From: Nitrosomonadaceae bacterium
GTDB lineage: Bacteria > Pseudomonadota > Gammaproteobacteria > Burkholderiales > Nitrosomonadaceae
Assembly: GCA_919902625.1 (NCBI GenBank)
Contig: CAKKRO010000031.1
Coordinates: 33,737 to 59,962, forward strand
Reading direction: 5' to 3'
DNA length: 26,226 nucleotides
Positions 1 through 8,893 of this stretch are shown one piece after another; positions within the stretch are counted from its first letter, which is position 1; each line of letters starts with the position of its first letter. The position numbers were made by a program, and so were the translations under genes. Under the pieces are notes generated by a model, which worked only from the letters and a program-made list of their open reading frames with translations, did not search any database and had not been told where the DNA came from.

Positions 1-918
1 GCATCACGAGAAAGCTTACTTGCCATGTGGCAAGCCAAGTTTATTCAGAAATGTTTATGCGAATTATACCCGCAAACTGAAATCAGCATACTCGGCATGA
101 CAACACGCGGCGACCAGATTCTTGATCAATCCCTATCTAAAATCGGTGGAAAGGGCTTGTTCATTAAGGAATTGGAGCAGGCCCTGGAAGATGGGCGCGC
201 CGATATTGCTGTGCATTCAATGAAAGATATGCCCATGAATGTACCCGAAGGATTCAAACTTGCGGCCATTACTGAACGGGAAGACCCTCGCGATGCTTTT
301 GTTTCCAACCAATATGCCAGCCTGGAAGCATTGCCCGAAGGCAGCATCGTTGGCACATCAAGCTTGCGGCGTGAAAGCCAATTGCGCGCACAATTCCCGC
401 ATCTCCAGGTACAGCCGCTACGCGGCAATGTCCAGACTCGACTGCGTAAACTCGACGAAGGGCAATATGCCGCGATCATTTTAGCCGCAGCTGGTTTAAA
501 ACGGCTTGAGTTATCCCATCGCATCACGGCACTATTGAATCCTGAACAAAGCTTGCCTGCGGTAGGACAAGGCGCTCTGGGAATTGAGTGTCGATCTGAT
601 CGTGAGGATTTAGTTGAGCTTTTGCAACCCCTGCATCATCAGGAAACCGCCTATTGCGTCGAAGCAGAGCGTGCCTTGAGTCGCGTATTGGGAGGAAGTT
701 GCCAGGTACCGCTGGGAGCATTTGCTGAAATTATCAATGGCACACTTCAGTTGCGTGGATTCGTCGCCCAGCCTGACGGCAAACGCATCGTCAGCGATGC
801 ATTAAATGGCCAACCAGAAACTGGTATCGCCATGGGACAACAATTAGCCCGGAAGCTAATCACGCAAGGCGCTGATGAGATCTTGGCAAACCTGGCCCCT
901 GCTGACGGCTGGAAATAG
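1..918 (+). CDS. hemC: Hydroxymethylbilane synthase (porphobilinogen deaminase), 5' end outside window
   Basis: The enzyme joins four porphobilinogens into hydroxymethylbilane, a cytosolic step of haem and sirohaem synthesis. The frame is open from base 1 and reads ASRESLLAMWQA before the first ATG at 25, which is the usual HemC N-terminal stretch, so the true start lies upstream of the window. Visible family motifs are KELEQALEDGRADIAVHS, VGTSSLRRESQL, RGNVQTRLRKLD and LPAVGQGALGIECR. The dipyrromethane-cofactor cysteine is in GGSCQVP (codon 700-702). hemD follows within 2 bp, so the two are surely co-transcribed. Apart from the missing first residues the gene looks intact. Confidence 0.97.
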   Translation, partial: ASRESLLAMWQAKFIQKCLCELYPQTEISILGMTTRGDQILDQSLSKIGGKGLFIKELEQALEDGRADIAVHSMKDMPMNVPEGFKLAAITEREDPRDAFVSNQYASLEALPEGSIVGTSSLRRESQLRAQFPHLQVQPLRGNVQTRLRKLDEGQYAAIILAAAGLKRLELSHRITALLNPEQSLPAVGQGALGIECRSDREDLVELLQPLHHQETAYCVEAERALSRVLGGSCQVPLGAFAEIINGTLQLRGFVAQPDGKRIVSDALNGQPETGIAMGQQLARKLITQGADEILANLAPADGWK

Positions 919-920
919 CA

Positions 921-1718
921 TTGCCTCCAACAAGCAAACCATTAATGGGAATTAATGTTCTGGTTACTCGTCCAGCACATCAATCTGCTTTTCTTGCAGA
1001 GGGTATTCGCGCTATCGGCGGCAATCCAGTCCTGTTTCCGGTATTGGAAATAACCGATGTGAAGGATTTGACCCCTTTGATAGATTTAATTAATCGCTTG
1101 CATGAATTTGATTGGGCAATATTTGTCAGCCCCAATGCGGTCAATAAGGCTATGGATTTGATAAGCAAGCTGCGCTCATTACCTCCTCATTTAAAAATGG
1201 CCGCCGTCGGAAAAGGTACTGCAGATACATTAAAGCATTACGGTGTCAGCGAAGTGTTAATTCCAACCGGACAATTTGATAGCGAAGCATTACTCAAGCA
1301 GGAAGAACTACAAAACATAGCCGGTAAGCGTATTGTTATTTTCCGTGGCAATGGCGGCAGGCAGTTACTGGGCGACATACTCACTCAACGCGGCGCAATC
1401 CTGGAATACGCAGAATGCTATCAGCGTGGGAAACCAAATATTGATACAGCACCATTGTTAACCGCTTGGTCACAAGGCAAGATACATGCCGTGATCATCA
1501 CAAGTAGCGAAGGATTACATAATTTATTTGACATAATAGGTGAGCTTGGCCAACAATTGCTAAAATCGACTCCGGTTTTTACAGCTCATGAGCGTATTGC
1601 TCAAACAGCCAAAGGGCTAGGGCTGAAAAAAACTGTGAAAGCATCCTTTGTTGGGGATGAAGGTTTGCTAGAAAGCCTGCAAACATACTTTAAGATCATC
1701 AGAAATAGCACAACTTAA
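921..1718 (+). CDS. hemD: Uroporphyrinogen-III synthase
   Basis: Cyclises hydroxymethylbilane to uroporphyrinogen III, with inversion of ring D. The protein is about 265 residues, normal for HemD. It has the weakly conserved family pattern: an N-terminal VLVTRPAHQ, an IFVSPNAV segment, AAVGKGTADTLKHYGV and a second-half TSSEGLHNL. The start given is a TTG two bases after the hemC stop, with GGAAA about 7 bases upstream. An in-frame ATG at 945 would give MGINVLVTRPA, closer to the usual HemD N-terminus, but has no visible ribosome site, so the start is uncertain by eight codons. Second gene of the hemC-hemD-(small ORF)-hemY run. Confidence 0.92.
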   Translation: MPPTSKPLMGINVLVTRPAHQSAFLAEGIRAIGGNPVLFPVLEITDVKDLTPLIDLINRLHEFDWAIFVSPNAVNKAMDLISKLRSLPPHLKMAAVGKGTADTLKHYGVSEVLIPTGQFDSEALLKQEELQNIAGKRIVIFRGNGGRQLLGDILTQRGAILEYAECYQRGKPNIDTAPLLTAWSQGKIHAVIITSSEGLHNLFDIIGELGQQLLKSTPVFTAHERIAQTAKGLGLKKTVKASFVGDEGLLESLQTYFKIIRNSTT

Positions 1719-1727
1719 AGAAAGAAT

Positions 1728-1871
1728 ATGGAAGAAAGCACTCAAAACAAAACCAAGTCAAGGCATCCCATCACATCGCTTCTATTTGCCATTATTGGCA
1801 TCAATGTCATTTGCAATCTGTGGTTCAACATTAACGATTATCAGCTCTACCGCAATGAGGAGAATATATGA
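1728..1871 (+). CDS. Small single-pass membrane protein in the HemX position (47 aa)
   Basis: An ATG nine bases after the hemD stop opens a 47-codon frame whose TGA (1869-1871) overlaps the hemY ATG (1868-1870) as ATGA. Such an overlap is typical of translationally coupled real genes. The peptide has a charged N-terminus with several Lys/Arg, one hydrophobic stretch (about residues 16-33, including SLLFAIIGINVICNLWF) and a polar C-terminus rich in Asn, Glu and Tyr. In many proteobacteria the gene between hemD and hemY is hemX, a protein of several hundred residues with one N-terminal membrane helix. This ORF may be a reduced HemX that keeps only the anchor, or an unrelated small protein; I see no sequence match that decides. 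The ribosome site for hemY (GAGGAG, 1857-1862) lies inside its last codons. Confidence 0.6.
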   Translation: MEESTQNKTKSRHPITSLLFAIIGINVICNLWFNINDYQLYRNEENI

Positions 1872-3043
1872 GATTAATACTCTGGCTATTGGCGCTGTTT
1901 GCTGCCGCTGTAGCTGTAGCACTTGCTGCTAAATATAATACAGGCCACGTTTCACTGGCGATGCCGCCCTATCAATTGGAACTGTCACTTGATTATTTCA
2001 TAATTGGGCTGATAGCCGCATTTTTTGTTTTCTACATTCTGGTTCGCTTTATTTTAGGAATACTTGGATTCAATCAGCGACATCGCCATAAAAAAACAGA
2101 CGAAATGCTGTTATCCGGACTTAAAGCCTACTTTGAAGGTGACTATGTTAAAGCCAGAAGAAATGCTGCTATCGCATTAAAATTAGCTGATTCATCTTTA
2201 GCAGCGGCAATTAGCGCCGTCATTGCAGCCCGCTCAGCCCATAAGCTGGATGAAACCACAGCTCGTGATCAGTATCTGGACACCGCAGCTCATAAAGCAC
2301 CTGATGAGAAATCGTTATGTCTGATTACTAAAACTGAATTCCTACTGAATGAGGGCTGTTACAAAGAAGCGCTCAAAACCTTACAATCATTGTACCCAGA
2401 AGGTGGCTTACAATCCTCTGCCGCTCTGCAACTGGAGCTGGAGGCCCAACAACAAGCCGGAAATTGGGATGCCGTCCTGGAATTAGCTGATGTGCTTGCA
2501 AAACGTGACTCAACCAATCAGACGTTGATCAAGCAATTAAAATACAACGCGCAAATGGAAAATATCAAAAACAAAGCTTCCGATCCACAATCATTGAATC
2601 AGTATTGGCAGCATATGCCGCCGCTGGAAAAAATGAACAGCAAACTGGCCGTTGCAGCTACCCGTGCATATATAACACTGGGTAACTGCACCATGGCACA
2701 TCAAATCATTGAACAAAATGTTCCCAGAACATGGGATGCAGAATTAATTGAACTCTATGCTGAGTGCCTGGATTATCACGTAAACCGGCAAATTGAATGC
2801 GCTGAAGTTTGGCTTAAATCACAACCCAATAACGCTCAATTATTACTGACATTGGGTAAACTATGTACACATTGTGAACTTTGGGGTAAAGCGCAAAACT
2901 ATTTGGAAGCCAGCTTATCTGTTGAACTTGGACACAAAGCTCATTTTGCATTAGCCCAGTTAAACGAAAAACTGGGTAAGCATGAATTAGCCATGAATCA
3001 TTATAATAAAGGGCTTGAATTAACACTCAAGCAATTGGGTTAA
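1868..3043 (+). CDS. hemY: HemY family protein, membrane-anchored TPR protein of haem operon
   Basis: HemY proteins of proteobacteria are inner-membrane proteins encoded with hemCDX and thought to help late haem synthesis; the biochemical role is unsettled. This is not the protoporphyrinogen oxidase that shares the name. The 391 residues start with the typical two membrane helices (about 3-21 and 42-66) joined by a short loop containing MPPYQLELSL. The rest is a long helical, Ala/Leu/Lys-rich region compatible with tetratricopeptide repeats, best seen near residues 330-385. The start is supported by GAGGAG at 1857-1862 and the ATGA overlap with the preceding small ORF. It ends 20 bases before the stop of a convergent gene. 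Confidence 0.9.
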   Translation: MRLILWLLALFAAAVAVALAAKYNTGHVSLAMPPYQLELSLDYFIIGLIAAFFVFYILVRFILGILGFNQRHRHKKTDEMLLSGLKAYFEGDYVKARRNAAIALKLADSSLAAAISAVIAARSAHKLDETTARDQYLDTAAHKAPDEKSLCLITKTEFLLNEGCYKEALKTLQSLYPEGGLQSSAALQLELEAQQQAGNWDAVLELADVLAKRDSTNQTLIKQLKYNAQMENIKNKASDPQSLNQYWQHMPPLEKMNSKLAVAATRAYITLGNCTMAHQIIEQNVPRTWDAELIELYAECLDYHVNRQIECAEVWLKSQPNNAQLLLTLGKLCTHCELWGKAQNYLEASLSVELGHKAHFALAQLNEKLGKHELAMNHYNKGLELTLKQLG

Positions 3044-3063
3044 ATGACTAATATTCTCATAAC

Positions 3064-4101
3064 TTAGGGATTACTGGTTGAAGGTGTAAATACATCAGAG
3101 AAAAAAGCATCTTTCGGTAAATTGCATTGACGGGTAAAGTCATGATAGGCAGCTTTTACCATGACGGGAGTACCGCAAGCATAGACCTGATGTGTCTCCA
3201 GATCATGGAAATCTTGCATCACAGCTTGATGCACCAGACCTGTTCTCCCTTCCCAGTTGTCAGTTGATAATGGCTCAGACAGCACGGGTACAAAAGTAAA
3301 ATTATCATGTTGTTGCTGCCAGTTATCTGCCAAATCGGCCAGATATAAGTCGGCCTTGGTGCGAGCACCCCAGTAAAGCGTCATTTTCCCTTTGACGTTC
3401 CGGCTGCTTTCCTGATGGAAAATATGCTCAAGAATACTTTTGATAGGTGCAAACCCAGTACCGCTCGCCAGAAAGATAACCGAAGTACTCTCGGGGGCAT
3501 CACGTAAAAAAAACGAACCCAAAGGTCCTTGAAAACGAAGAATGTCCTTAACCTTCATGTGTGTAAATACATGCTCAGTAAATACTCCTCCCGGATAATT
3601 GCGTGCATGCAATTGCAGGAACTCATCATCATGAGGTGCATTCGCCAAAGAAAAACTCCGGCGCTTCCCATCCTTGAGCAGAATATCAATATATTGGCCT
3701 GGAAGAAATTGCAATCGCTGATTGGCAGGAAGCTTCAAAGAAATAATCATCACATCCGGCGCCACCAGCTCAAGTTTATGTACTCGACACGGCAAGGTTT
3801 TAATTTCAATATCCTTAGTAGCCCCGATTTCATGACATTCAATCACAAGATCGGATAACGGCAAAGCACAGCAAAATAATGCATTACCTGCCCGTTTCTC
3901 TTCTTCAGTCAAGGTTTCTGCATTATGTCGCCCATAATCTACCGTTCCCTGTATGATTTTACCTTTGCATATACCGCAGGAACCATTACGGCAACCGTAA
4001 GGCAGGGAAAATCCTTCGCGTAAGGCCGCTTCAAGAATAGTTTCGCCGGACTCCACTTTCAGAATATGCCCACTGGGCTGAATAATGATTTGATGCGACA
4101 T
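3064..4101 (-). CDS. 2Fe-2S ferredoxin/FAD/NAD(P) reductase (CDP-6-deoxy-glucoseen reductase-like)
   Basis: A three-domain electron-transfer flavoprotein of 345 residues. Residues 1-90 are a plant-type ferredoxin domain with CRNGSCGIC (Cys37, Cys42, Cys45) and a fourth ligand at Cys77 or 78. Residues 100-200 are the FAD domain with RSFS (146-149). The C-terminal NAD(P) domain has GTGFAP (212-217) and ACGTPVMV. It resembles proteins annotated as CDP-6-deoxy-delta-3,4-glucoseen reductase (AscD/RfbI) and the reductase subunits of ring hydroxylases. No deoxysugar or aromatic oxygenase genes are nearby, so the partner is unknown and the sugar-specific name should not be trusted. It is convergent with hemY and divergent from the SDR gene, with 49 bp between their starts. 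Confidence 0.88.
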   Translation of the reverse strand: MSHQIIIQPSGHILKVESGETILEAALREGFSLPYGCRNGSCGICKGKIIQGTVDYGRHNAETLTEEEKRAGNALFCCALPLSDLVIECHEIGATKDIEIKTLPCRVHKLELVAPDVMIISLKLPANQRLQFLPGQYIDILLKDGKRRSFSLANAPHDDEFLQLHARNYPGGVFTEHVFTHMKVKDILRFQGPLGSFFLRDAPESTSVIFLASGTGFAPIKSILEHIFHQESSRNVKGKMTLYWGARTKADLYLADLADNWQQQHDNFTFVPVLSEPLSTDNWEGRTGLVHQAVMQDFHDLETHQVYACGTPVMVKAAYHDFTRQCNLPKDAFFSDVFTPSTSNP

Positions 4102-4112
4102 TGAGTAGCAGG

Positions 4113-4149
4113 TAAGTTAAAAATTTAATGATTAAAAACAAGTAACTTA
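4113..4149. promoter_or_regulatory. 7-bp inverted repeat in divergent intergenic region
   Basis: TAAGTTA at 4113-4119 and its exact complement TAACTTA at 4143-4149 lie 23 bases apart and fill the 49-bp gap between the two divergent genes. The spacing would suit a dimeric regulator or a shared promoter region. The arms are AT-rich and short, so chance is a real alternative. No clear -35/-10 pair was seen. Confidence 0.2.
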
Positions 4150-4150
4150 T

Positions 4151-5047
4151 ATGAAAAAAACTCTGTTAATTGTTGGCTGCGGTGATATTGCCTTACGGAC
4201 AGTGCCACTATTACAAACACATTACCGGATTCTCGGTTTAACTCGTAATTTAGACAGCTCTGCCTATTTACGATCACAGGGCATTATCCCAATTTACGGA
4301 AACCTGGATCACCCCAGAAGTCTTGAGAAACTCGCTGGAATCGCACAACTTGTGCTACATCTGGCTCCTCCACCCAACCACGGATTACGCGACCACAGAA
4401 CCACTCACCTGCTGTCTGCATTAACCAAACGAATGAAGAAACATGCTGCAATTTTACCACAACGGCTTATCTATATCAGTACCAGCGGGGTTTATGGTAA
4501 CTGTCATGGGGCGCTAATTGATGAAGCACATCCTGTTCATCCCGAAAATGATCGGGCAATACGGCGCATCAATGCTGAACAACAGATACGTCACTGGGGA
4601 AAGCGCAATCATATTTCTGTTTCCATTTTACGCGTACCCGGAATTTATGCAGCAAACAGACTGCCCTTAACACGTCTGCGTGAAGGCCACCCTACATTAC
4701 TCGATACCGAAGACAGCTATACCAATCATATTCATGCCGATGATCTCGCCCGCGCAATTTATGCAGCATTGCATTATGCAAAACCCGGCAGAATCTACCA
4801 TGCCTGCGATAACTCCCATCTAAAAATGGGAGAGTATTTTGATTTGGTCGCAAATCACTTTGGCTTACCCCGCCCTCCTCGCATTACCCGTAACCAGGCC
4901 AAAGAATGCATCTCATCCGGTATGTTTTCTTTCATGAAAGAATCCAGGCGGCTTGAAAATTTACGAATGAAAAAGGAATTACATGTCAGCTTATCGTATC
5001 CAACCGTTTTGGAAGGCATAAAAGCCGCACAAACCGGCAATCAATAA
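4151..5047 (+). CDS. NAD-dependent epimerase/dehydratase-like protein (atypical extended SDR)
   Basis: Extended short-chain dehydrogenase fold of 298 residues. The N-terminal nucleotide-binding turn reads LLIVGCGDIALR; the core has YISTSGVYG and later SILRVPGIY, as in YeeZ-type and WcaG-like proteins. The usual catalytic YxxxK is not present: the equivalent position reads RAIRRINAE, with Arg in place of both Tyr and Lys. The Ser/Thr of the triad is kept. This is seen in a subgroup of extended SDRs whose activity is unknown, so NAD(P) binding is likely but a classical epimerase reaction is doubtful. The gene is alone on the plus strand, about 200 bp before pilC, and shows no functional link to its neighbours. 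Confidence 0.85.
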   Translation: MKKTLLIVGCGDIALRTVPLLQTHYRILGLTRNLDSSAYLRSQGIIPIYGNLDHPRSLEKLAGIAQLVLHLAPPPNHGLRDHRTTHLLSALTKRMKKHAAILPQRLIYISTSGVYGNCHGALIDEAHPVHPENDRAIRRINAEQQIRHWGKRNHISVSILRVPGIYAANRLPLTRLREGHPTLLDTEDSYTNHIHADDLARAIYAALHYAKPGRIYHACDNSHLKMGEYFDLVANHFGLPRPPRITRNQAKECISSGMFSFMKESRRLENLRMKKELHVSLSYPTVLEGIKAAQTGNQ

Positions 5048-5201
5048 AATCTGAAACTCAACGCTACATTAATCTCATTTCTCCAAATTTAATTCTAAGT
5101 AATTTACTTAACCATGCCGTTAACCCCACACGATCTCAAAATAATTTTCTCAAGCCATGTTATCAATTACCGCAACAAAGTTTCAACTTCTGCAATGCTT
5201 T

Positions 5202-5246
5202 TATAATGCATAAGATTTTTCATGAATATCCCCAGTTTCTAAGGAG
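5202..5246 (+). promoter_or_regulatory. Candidate pilC promoter -10 and ribosome binding site
   Basis: The 206-bp gap before pilC contains a perfect TATAAT at 5202-5207. No convincing -35 box lies 16-18 bases upstream (the best is an AAGTTTC-like stretch). A strong Shine-Dalgarno AAGGAG is at 5241-5246, seven bases before the pilC ATG, and supports that start. If the -10 is used, the leader would be about 40 bases. The pilC-pilD-coaE run is then probably one transcript. Confidence 0.4.
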
Positions 5247-5253
5247 TTAATTT

Positions 5254-6477
5254 ATGTCAACTGTGACAGCACACACAGAAAGAAAATTAAAAGAAATTAA
5301 TTATTCATGGGAAGGAAAGGATAAAACCGGCAAGCAGGTAAAAGGTGAAATGCGCGCAGCTGGAACCGTCGTTGTTACTTCTACGTTACGCCGCCAGGGC
5401 ATCAAGGTCACAAAAATAAAGAAAATTCAATCCAGCGGCAGCATTACCGACAAAGATATAACGTTATTTACACGCCAGCTGGCCACCATGATGAAATCCG
5501 GTGTACCGCTGTTACAAGCCTTTGACATCGTGGGAAAAGGTCACAGCAATCGTGCCGTAGGTAAGCTGCTAATGGATATTAAAGCCGACGTGGAAACTGG
5601 CAGTAACTTGGCAGATGCATTTCGCAAATATCCGCTTTACTTTGATGCCCTATTTTGTAATCTGGTTGGAGCAGGTGAGGCCGCCGGCATTCTGGATAGC
5701 CTATTAGACCGTTTGGCAACTTACAAAGAAAAGATTCAGGCCATTAAAGGAAAAATCAAATCCGCCCTTTTTTACCCGATTTCAATTATTGTCGTTGCTT
5801 TTATCATTACCGCGATAATTATGATATTTGTAATCCCGGCCTTTAAAGATCTGTTTGAAGGTTTTGGTGCCGAACTACCCGCTCCGACACTTCTGGTAAT
5901 GACTATCTCAGATTTCTTTGTCGCCTATTGGTGGGCTATTCTAAGTATTCTAGGTGGTGGAATTTATGCTTTCCTCTACACCTGGAAACGCTCTATTCCA
6001 ATGCAACGCGTTATGGATCGGCTGGTACTTAAGTTACCCATCTTCGGGGAAGTAATCCGCAAAGCCACGATTGCACGCTGGTCACGCACACTTTCAACTA
6101 TGTTTGCTGCAGGCGTTCCTCTGGTAGAGTCATTGGACTCTGTCGCGGGTGCTGCAGGAAATTACATCTATTATGAGGCGACCAAGAATATTCAAATCGA
6201 AGTCAGTACCGGCAATAGCCTGACGTCTTCCATGGCTAATGCCAATGTATTTCCCAGTATGGTGGTTCAAATGGTCGCCATTGGCGAAGAATCCGGTTCA
6301 CTTGACTCCATGCTAGGCAAAGTTGCCGACTTCTATGAAGCGGAAGTGGATGATGCCGTCGCTGCACTTTCAAGTTTGATGGAACCCATCATCATGGTCG
6401 TACTGGGAACGCTAATTGGCGGCATGGTCATTGCGATGTATTTACCCATCTTTAAAATGGGCATGGTCGTTGGTTAG
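5254..6477 (+). CDS. pilC: Type IV pilus inner-membrane platform protein
   Basis: PilC/GspF family protein of 407 residues that forms the inner-membrane platform on which the PilB and PilT ATPases act. The N-terminus has the typical YSWEGKDKTGKQVKGEM. Two homologous GspF domains follow, the first starting near ITLFTRQLATMMKSGVPLLQAF and the second near RWSRTLSTMFAAGVPLVESL. There are three membrane segments, at about residues 170-196, 218-244 and 378-402. pilD follows 27 bp downstream. The assembly ATPase gene pilB, often directly upstream of pilC, is not here: the upstream neighbour is the SDR gene. Confidence 0.97.
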   Translation: MSTVTAHTERKLKEINYSWEGKDKTGKQVKGEMRAAGTVVVTSTLRRQGIKVTKIKKIQSSGSITDKDITLFTRQLATMMKSGVPLLQAFDIVGKGHSNRAVGKLLMDIKADVETGSNLADAFRKYPLYFDALFCNLVGAGEAAGILDSLLDRLATYKEKIQAIKGKIKSALFYPISIIVVAFIITAIIMIFVIPAFKDLFEGFGAELPAPTLLVMTISDFFVAYWWAILSILGGGIYAFLYTWKRSIPMQRVMDRLVLKLPIFGEVIRKATIARWSRTLSTMFAAGVPLVESLDSVAGAAGNYIYYEATKNIQIEVSTGNSLTSSMANANVFPSMVVQMVAIGEESGSLDSMLGKVADFYEAEVDDAVAALSSLMEPIIMVVLGTLIGGMVIAMYLPIFKMGMVVG

Positions 6478-6504
6478 CCTCCAACCTCCTCCCCAAAAAT
6501 AATT

Positions 6505-7365
6505 ATGTCATTCATAGCTATACTGCAAGATACCCCCTCTTTCTTTATTTCATTTATCACAATTATCGGTTTAATGGTCGGTAGTTTCCTGAACGTGGTG
6601 ATCTATCGCCTGCCTGAAATGATGAAAAGAAACTGGCTACAACAATGCGCTGAGTTACATGGCAAAGCGATTGAAACATTGCCAACATTTAACCTCATTA
6701 CTCCTCGTTCGGCATGTCCACATTGCGGACATAAAATTACGGCACTGGAGAATATCCCGATTATCAGCTATCTTGCTTTACGAGGGCGCTGCTCTCAGTG
6801 TCAAGCGCGCATTTCTCCACGCTATCCTATCGTGGAGGCCGTAACAGCTCTTATGAGTGGTTTTGTTGCCTGGCATTTTGGTTATAGCCTGATAACCATC
6901 GCCGTATTAATTTTTGTATGGTCATTAATCGCTTTGGCAGTCATTGATCTAAATACACAGCTATTACCTGATGATATTACATTGCCGTTATTGTGGTTGG
7001 GTGTGCTGGTCAACATGAATGACGGCTTTACTGATCTCCATTCAGCGATTATTGGTGTCATGGCCGGTTATCTTTCCTTATGGTCAATTTACTGGTGTTT
7101 TAAACTGATTACTGGTAAAGAAGGCATGGGGTATGGTGATTTTAAATTATTGGCGGCCATCGGCGCTTGGTTAGGATGGAGTATGCTTCCGATAGTCATT
7201 CTTTTCTCATCACTGGTTGGGGCTATCGCCGGTGTCGGATTAATCATTGCTGCCAAACTGAAAAAGAACATACCCATTCCATTTGGCCCCTATCTGGTGG
7301 GCGGAGCGCTTATTGCTTTATTTTGGGGTGAAAAACTCAATCGTGCTTATTCTGGATTATTTTAA
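6505..7365 (+). CDS. pilD: Prepilin peptidase/N-methyltransferase
   Basis: Bifunctional membrane aspartic protease that cleaves type IV prepilin leaders and methylates the new N-terminus. The 286-residue protein has the N-terminal GSFLNVVIYRLP, the four-cysteine zinc loop (Cys71, Cys74, Cys96, Cys99) of complete PilD enzymes, and both catalytic aspartates: Asp148 in VIDLNTQLLPD and Asp212 in the GYGDFK motif. About eight hydrophobic helices are present. The start ATG has only a weak purine-rich site upstream. coaE begins three bases after its stop. All residues needed for both activities are present. Confidence 0.97.
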   Translation: MSFIAILQDTPSFFISFITIIGLMVGSFLNVVIYRLPEMMKRNWLQQCAELHGKAIETLPTFNLITPRSACPHCGHKITALENIPIISYLALRGRCSQCQARISPRYPIVEAVTALMSGFVAWHFGYSLITIAVLIFVWSLIALAVIDLNTQLLPDDITLPLLWLGVLVNMNDGFTDLHSAIIGVMAGYLSLWSIYWCFKLITGKEGMGYGDFKLLAAIGAWLGWSMLPIVILFSSLVGAIAGVGLIIAAKLKKNIPIPFGPYLVGGALIALFWGEKLNRAYSGLF

Positions 7366-7368
7366 TTC

Positions 7369-7983
7369 ATGACTTTGATCGTTGGCCTAACCGGAGGAAT
7401 TGGTTGCGGGAAATCAAGTGTCAGCAAGTTCTTCTCTGATTTAGGCATTACTGTTATTGATACTGATGACATTGCCCGGAAACTAACCCAACCGCACGGT
7501 CTGGCCATTAGCACGATACAAAGTACATTCGGAGATACTTTTATTGCTGCAGATAGTGCTTTAGACAGAAATAAGATGCGCAATCTGATCTTTTCAGACA
7601 GTGATTCACGACTCAAGCTTGAAAAAATTCTTCATCCCCTTATTCTTAAAGAAACCGTTCTTCTGGCTAAACAGGCTCAAACCCCTTACATCATCATTGT
7701 TGTCCCCTTACTATTTGAAACAAATGATTACGATAATATCATTCAGCGTGTTCTGGTTATCGATTGCGATGAACAGCAGCAAATTTCACGCACCATGGCA
7801 CGCAGTCAACTATCTGAGCAAACGGTAAGAACTATCATGGCGGCGCAAATCTCACGAAAAGCCCGCTTACAAAAAGCGGATGACCTTATCATCAACAATC
7901 AAGATATTGATTATTTGAAAACACAGGTAATTCAGTTACACCACAAGTATCTGACTCTTTCAAGGAACCACCCGGATACTTAG
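7369..7983 (+). CDS. coaE: Dephospho-CoA kinase
   Basis: Catalyses the last step of coenzyme A synthesis, ATP-dependent phosphorylation of dephospho-CoA at the 3'-hydroxyl. The protein is 204 residues, typical for CoaE. The P-loop GLTGGIGCGKSS is at residues 6-17, followed by VIDTDDIARKL. HPLI(L) and a VVPLLFE motif are also present, and the LID region contains ARSQLSEQ. The three-base gap after pilD indicates co-transcription. pilC-pilD-coaE-zapD-yacG is an order I know from other betaproteobacteria. Confidence 0.96.
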   Translation: MTLIVGLTGGIGCGKSSVSKFFSDLGITVIDTDDIARKLTQPHGLAISTIQSTFGDTFIAADSALDRNKMRNLIFSDSDSRLKLEKILHPLILKETVLLAKQAQTPYIIIVVPLLFETNDYDNIIQRVLVIDCDEQQQISRTMARSQLSEQTVRTIMAAQISRKARLQKADDLIINNQDIDYLKTQVIQLHHKYLTLSRNHPDT

Positions 7984-8092
7984 GATTTGCCGGCTAATGA
8001 ATTATTTTAGAAATTGAATTTTTATTTGTGAAATAATCTTGCTTAAGGCAAGATTCCGATCCTCTAACTTTTTTTGTGGATGCATACTTATT

Positions 8093-8848
8093 GTGATTTG
8101 CTACGAACACCCACTTAATGAGCGTATCCGCACCCTACTACGACTAGAAGACTTATTTAATAAAATTGATTTTTTTTCAACCAAAGACACCGCTGCTGAG
8201 CATCATGCTGCGCTCATTGCGTTATTTGAGGTGCTTGAAATCACCAGTCGCGCAGATCTTAAATCAGATTTATTACAAGAGCTTGAACGGCAAAAACAGA
8301 TACTTGAGATGTTACGCAGGAATCCGAATGTCTCTGAAACAGCACTGGATAATATCCTCAATGACATTAAGACCACTTTCCGGGAAATGTTGGATTTGCC
8401 TGGAAAAGTTGGTGAGCATTTGCGTGATAACGAATGGTTAATGGCGATCAAACAGCGAATTGGGATACCCGGCGGTTGCTGCGTTTTTGATTTGCCATCA
8501 TATCATTATTGGCTGAATTTGGATCCTGCCCAGAAACATAGCGATTTCAATAAATGGCTAATACCATTCCAACCTGTACGTAATGCATTTGGAATCGTAC
8601 TTCACTTATTAAGAAAAAGTGGCAAGACCTTGCAGGTTGTCGCAAATCAAGGCGTTTTCCAGCAAACGGGATCAGAATATATAGCCCATATGTTAAGACT
8701 TAACTTGAGCGATAGTCTCCCTTGTGTACCCGAAATCAGTGCTAACAAATATGCGCTGAATATTCGCTTTATCCCTTCTCAATCAGGGCAAAAAAATAAA
8801 GTTTACGAAGGTGATGTCCCGTTTGAACTCACCTTCTGCAATTTATAG
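8093..8848 (+). CDS. zapD: Cell division protein ZapD (FtsZ-bundling factor, DUF1342)
   Basis: ZapD is a cytoplasmic protein that cross-links FtsZ protofilaments in the Z-ring. The sequence from YEHPLNERIRTLLRLEDLF onward matches the family N-terminus. The frame is open further upstream to a TTG at 8039, but that extension is not ZapD-like, so I place the start at the GTG at 8093. This gives 251 residues, close to the family size of about 250. No strong ribosome site is visible before it. The 109-bp gap after coaE shows no clear promoter. yacG, which commonly follows zapD, is instead about 12.8 kb away at 21669. Confidence 0.9.
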   Translation: MICYEHPLNERIRTLLRLEDLFNKIDFFSTKDTAAEHHAALIALFEVLEITSRADLKSDLLQELERQKQILEMLRRNPNVSETALDNILNDIKTTFREMLDLPGKVGEHLRDNEWLMAIKQRIGIPGGCCVFDLPSYHYWLNLDPAQKHSDFNKWLIPFQPVRNAFGIVLHLLRKSGKTLQVVANQGVFQQTGSEYIAHMLRLNLSDSLPCVPEISANKYALNIRFIPSQSGQKNKVYEGDVPFELTFCNL

Positions 8849-8893
8849 TTAAGCGCTAAGCGGTTCAGCAAAAATGGCTTTCTTTGTAACCTA

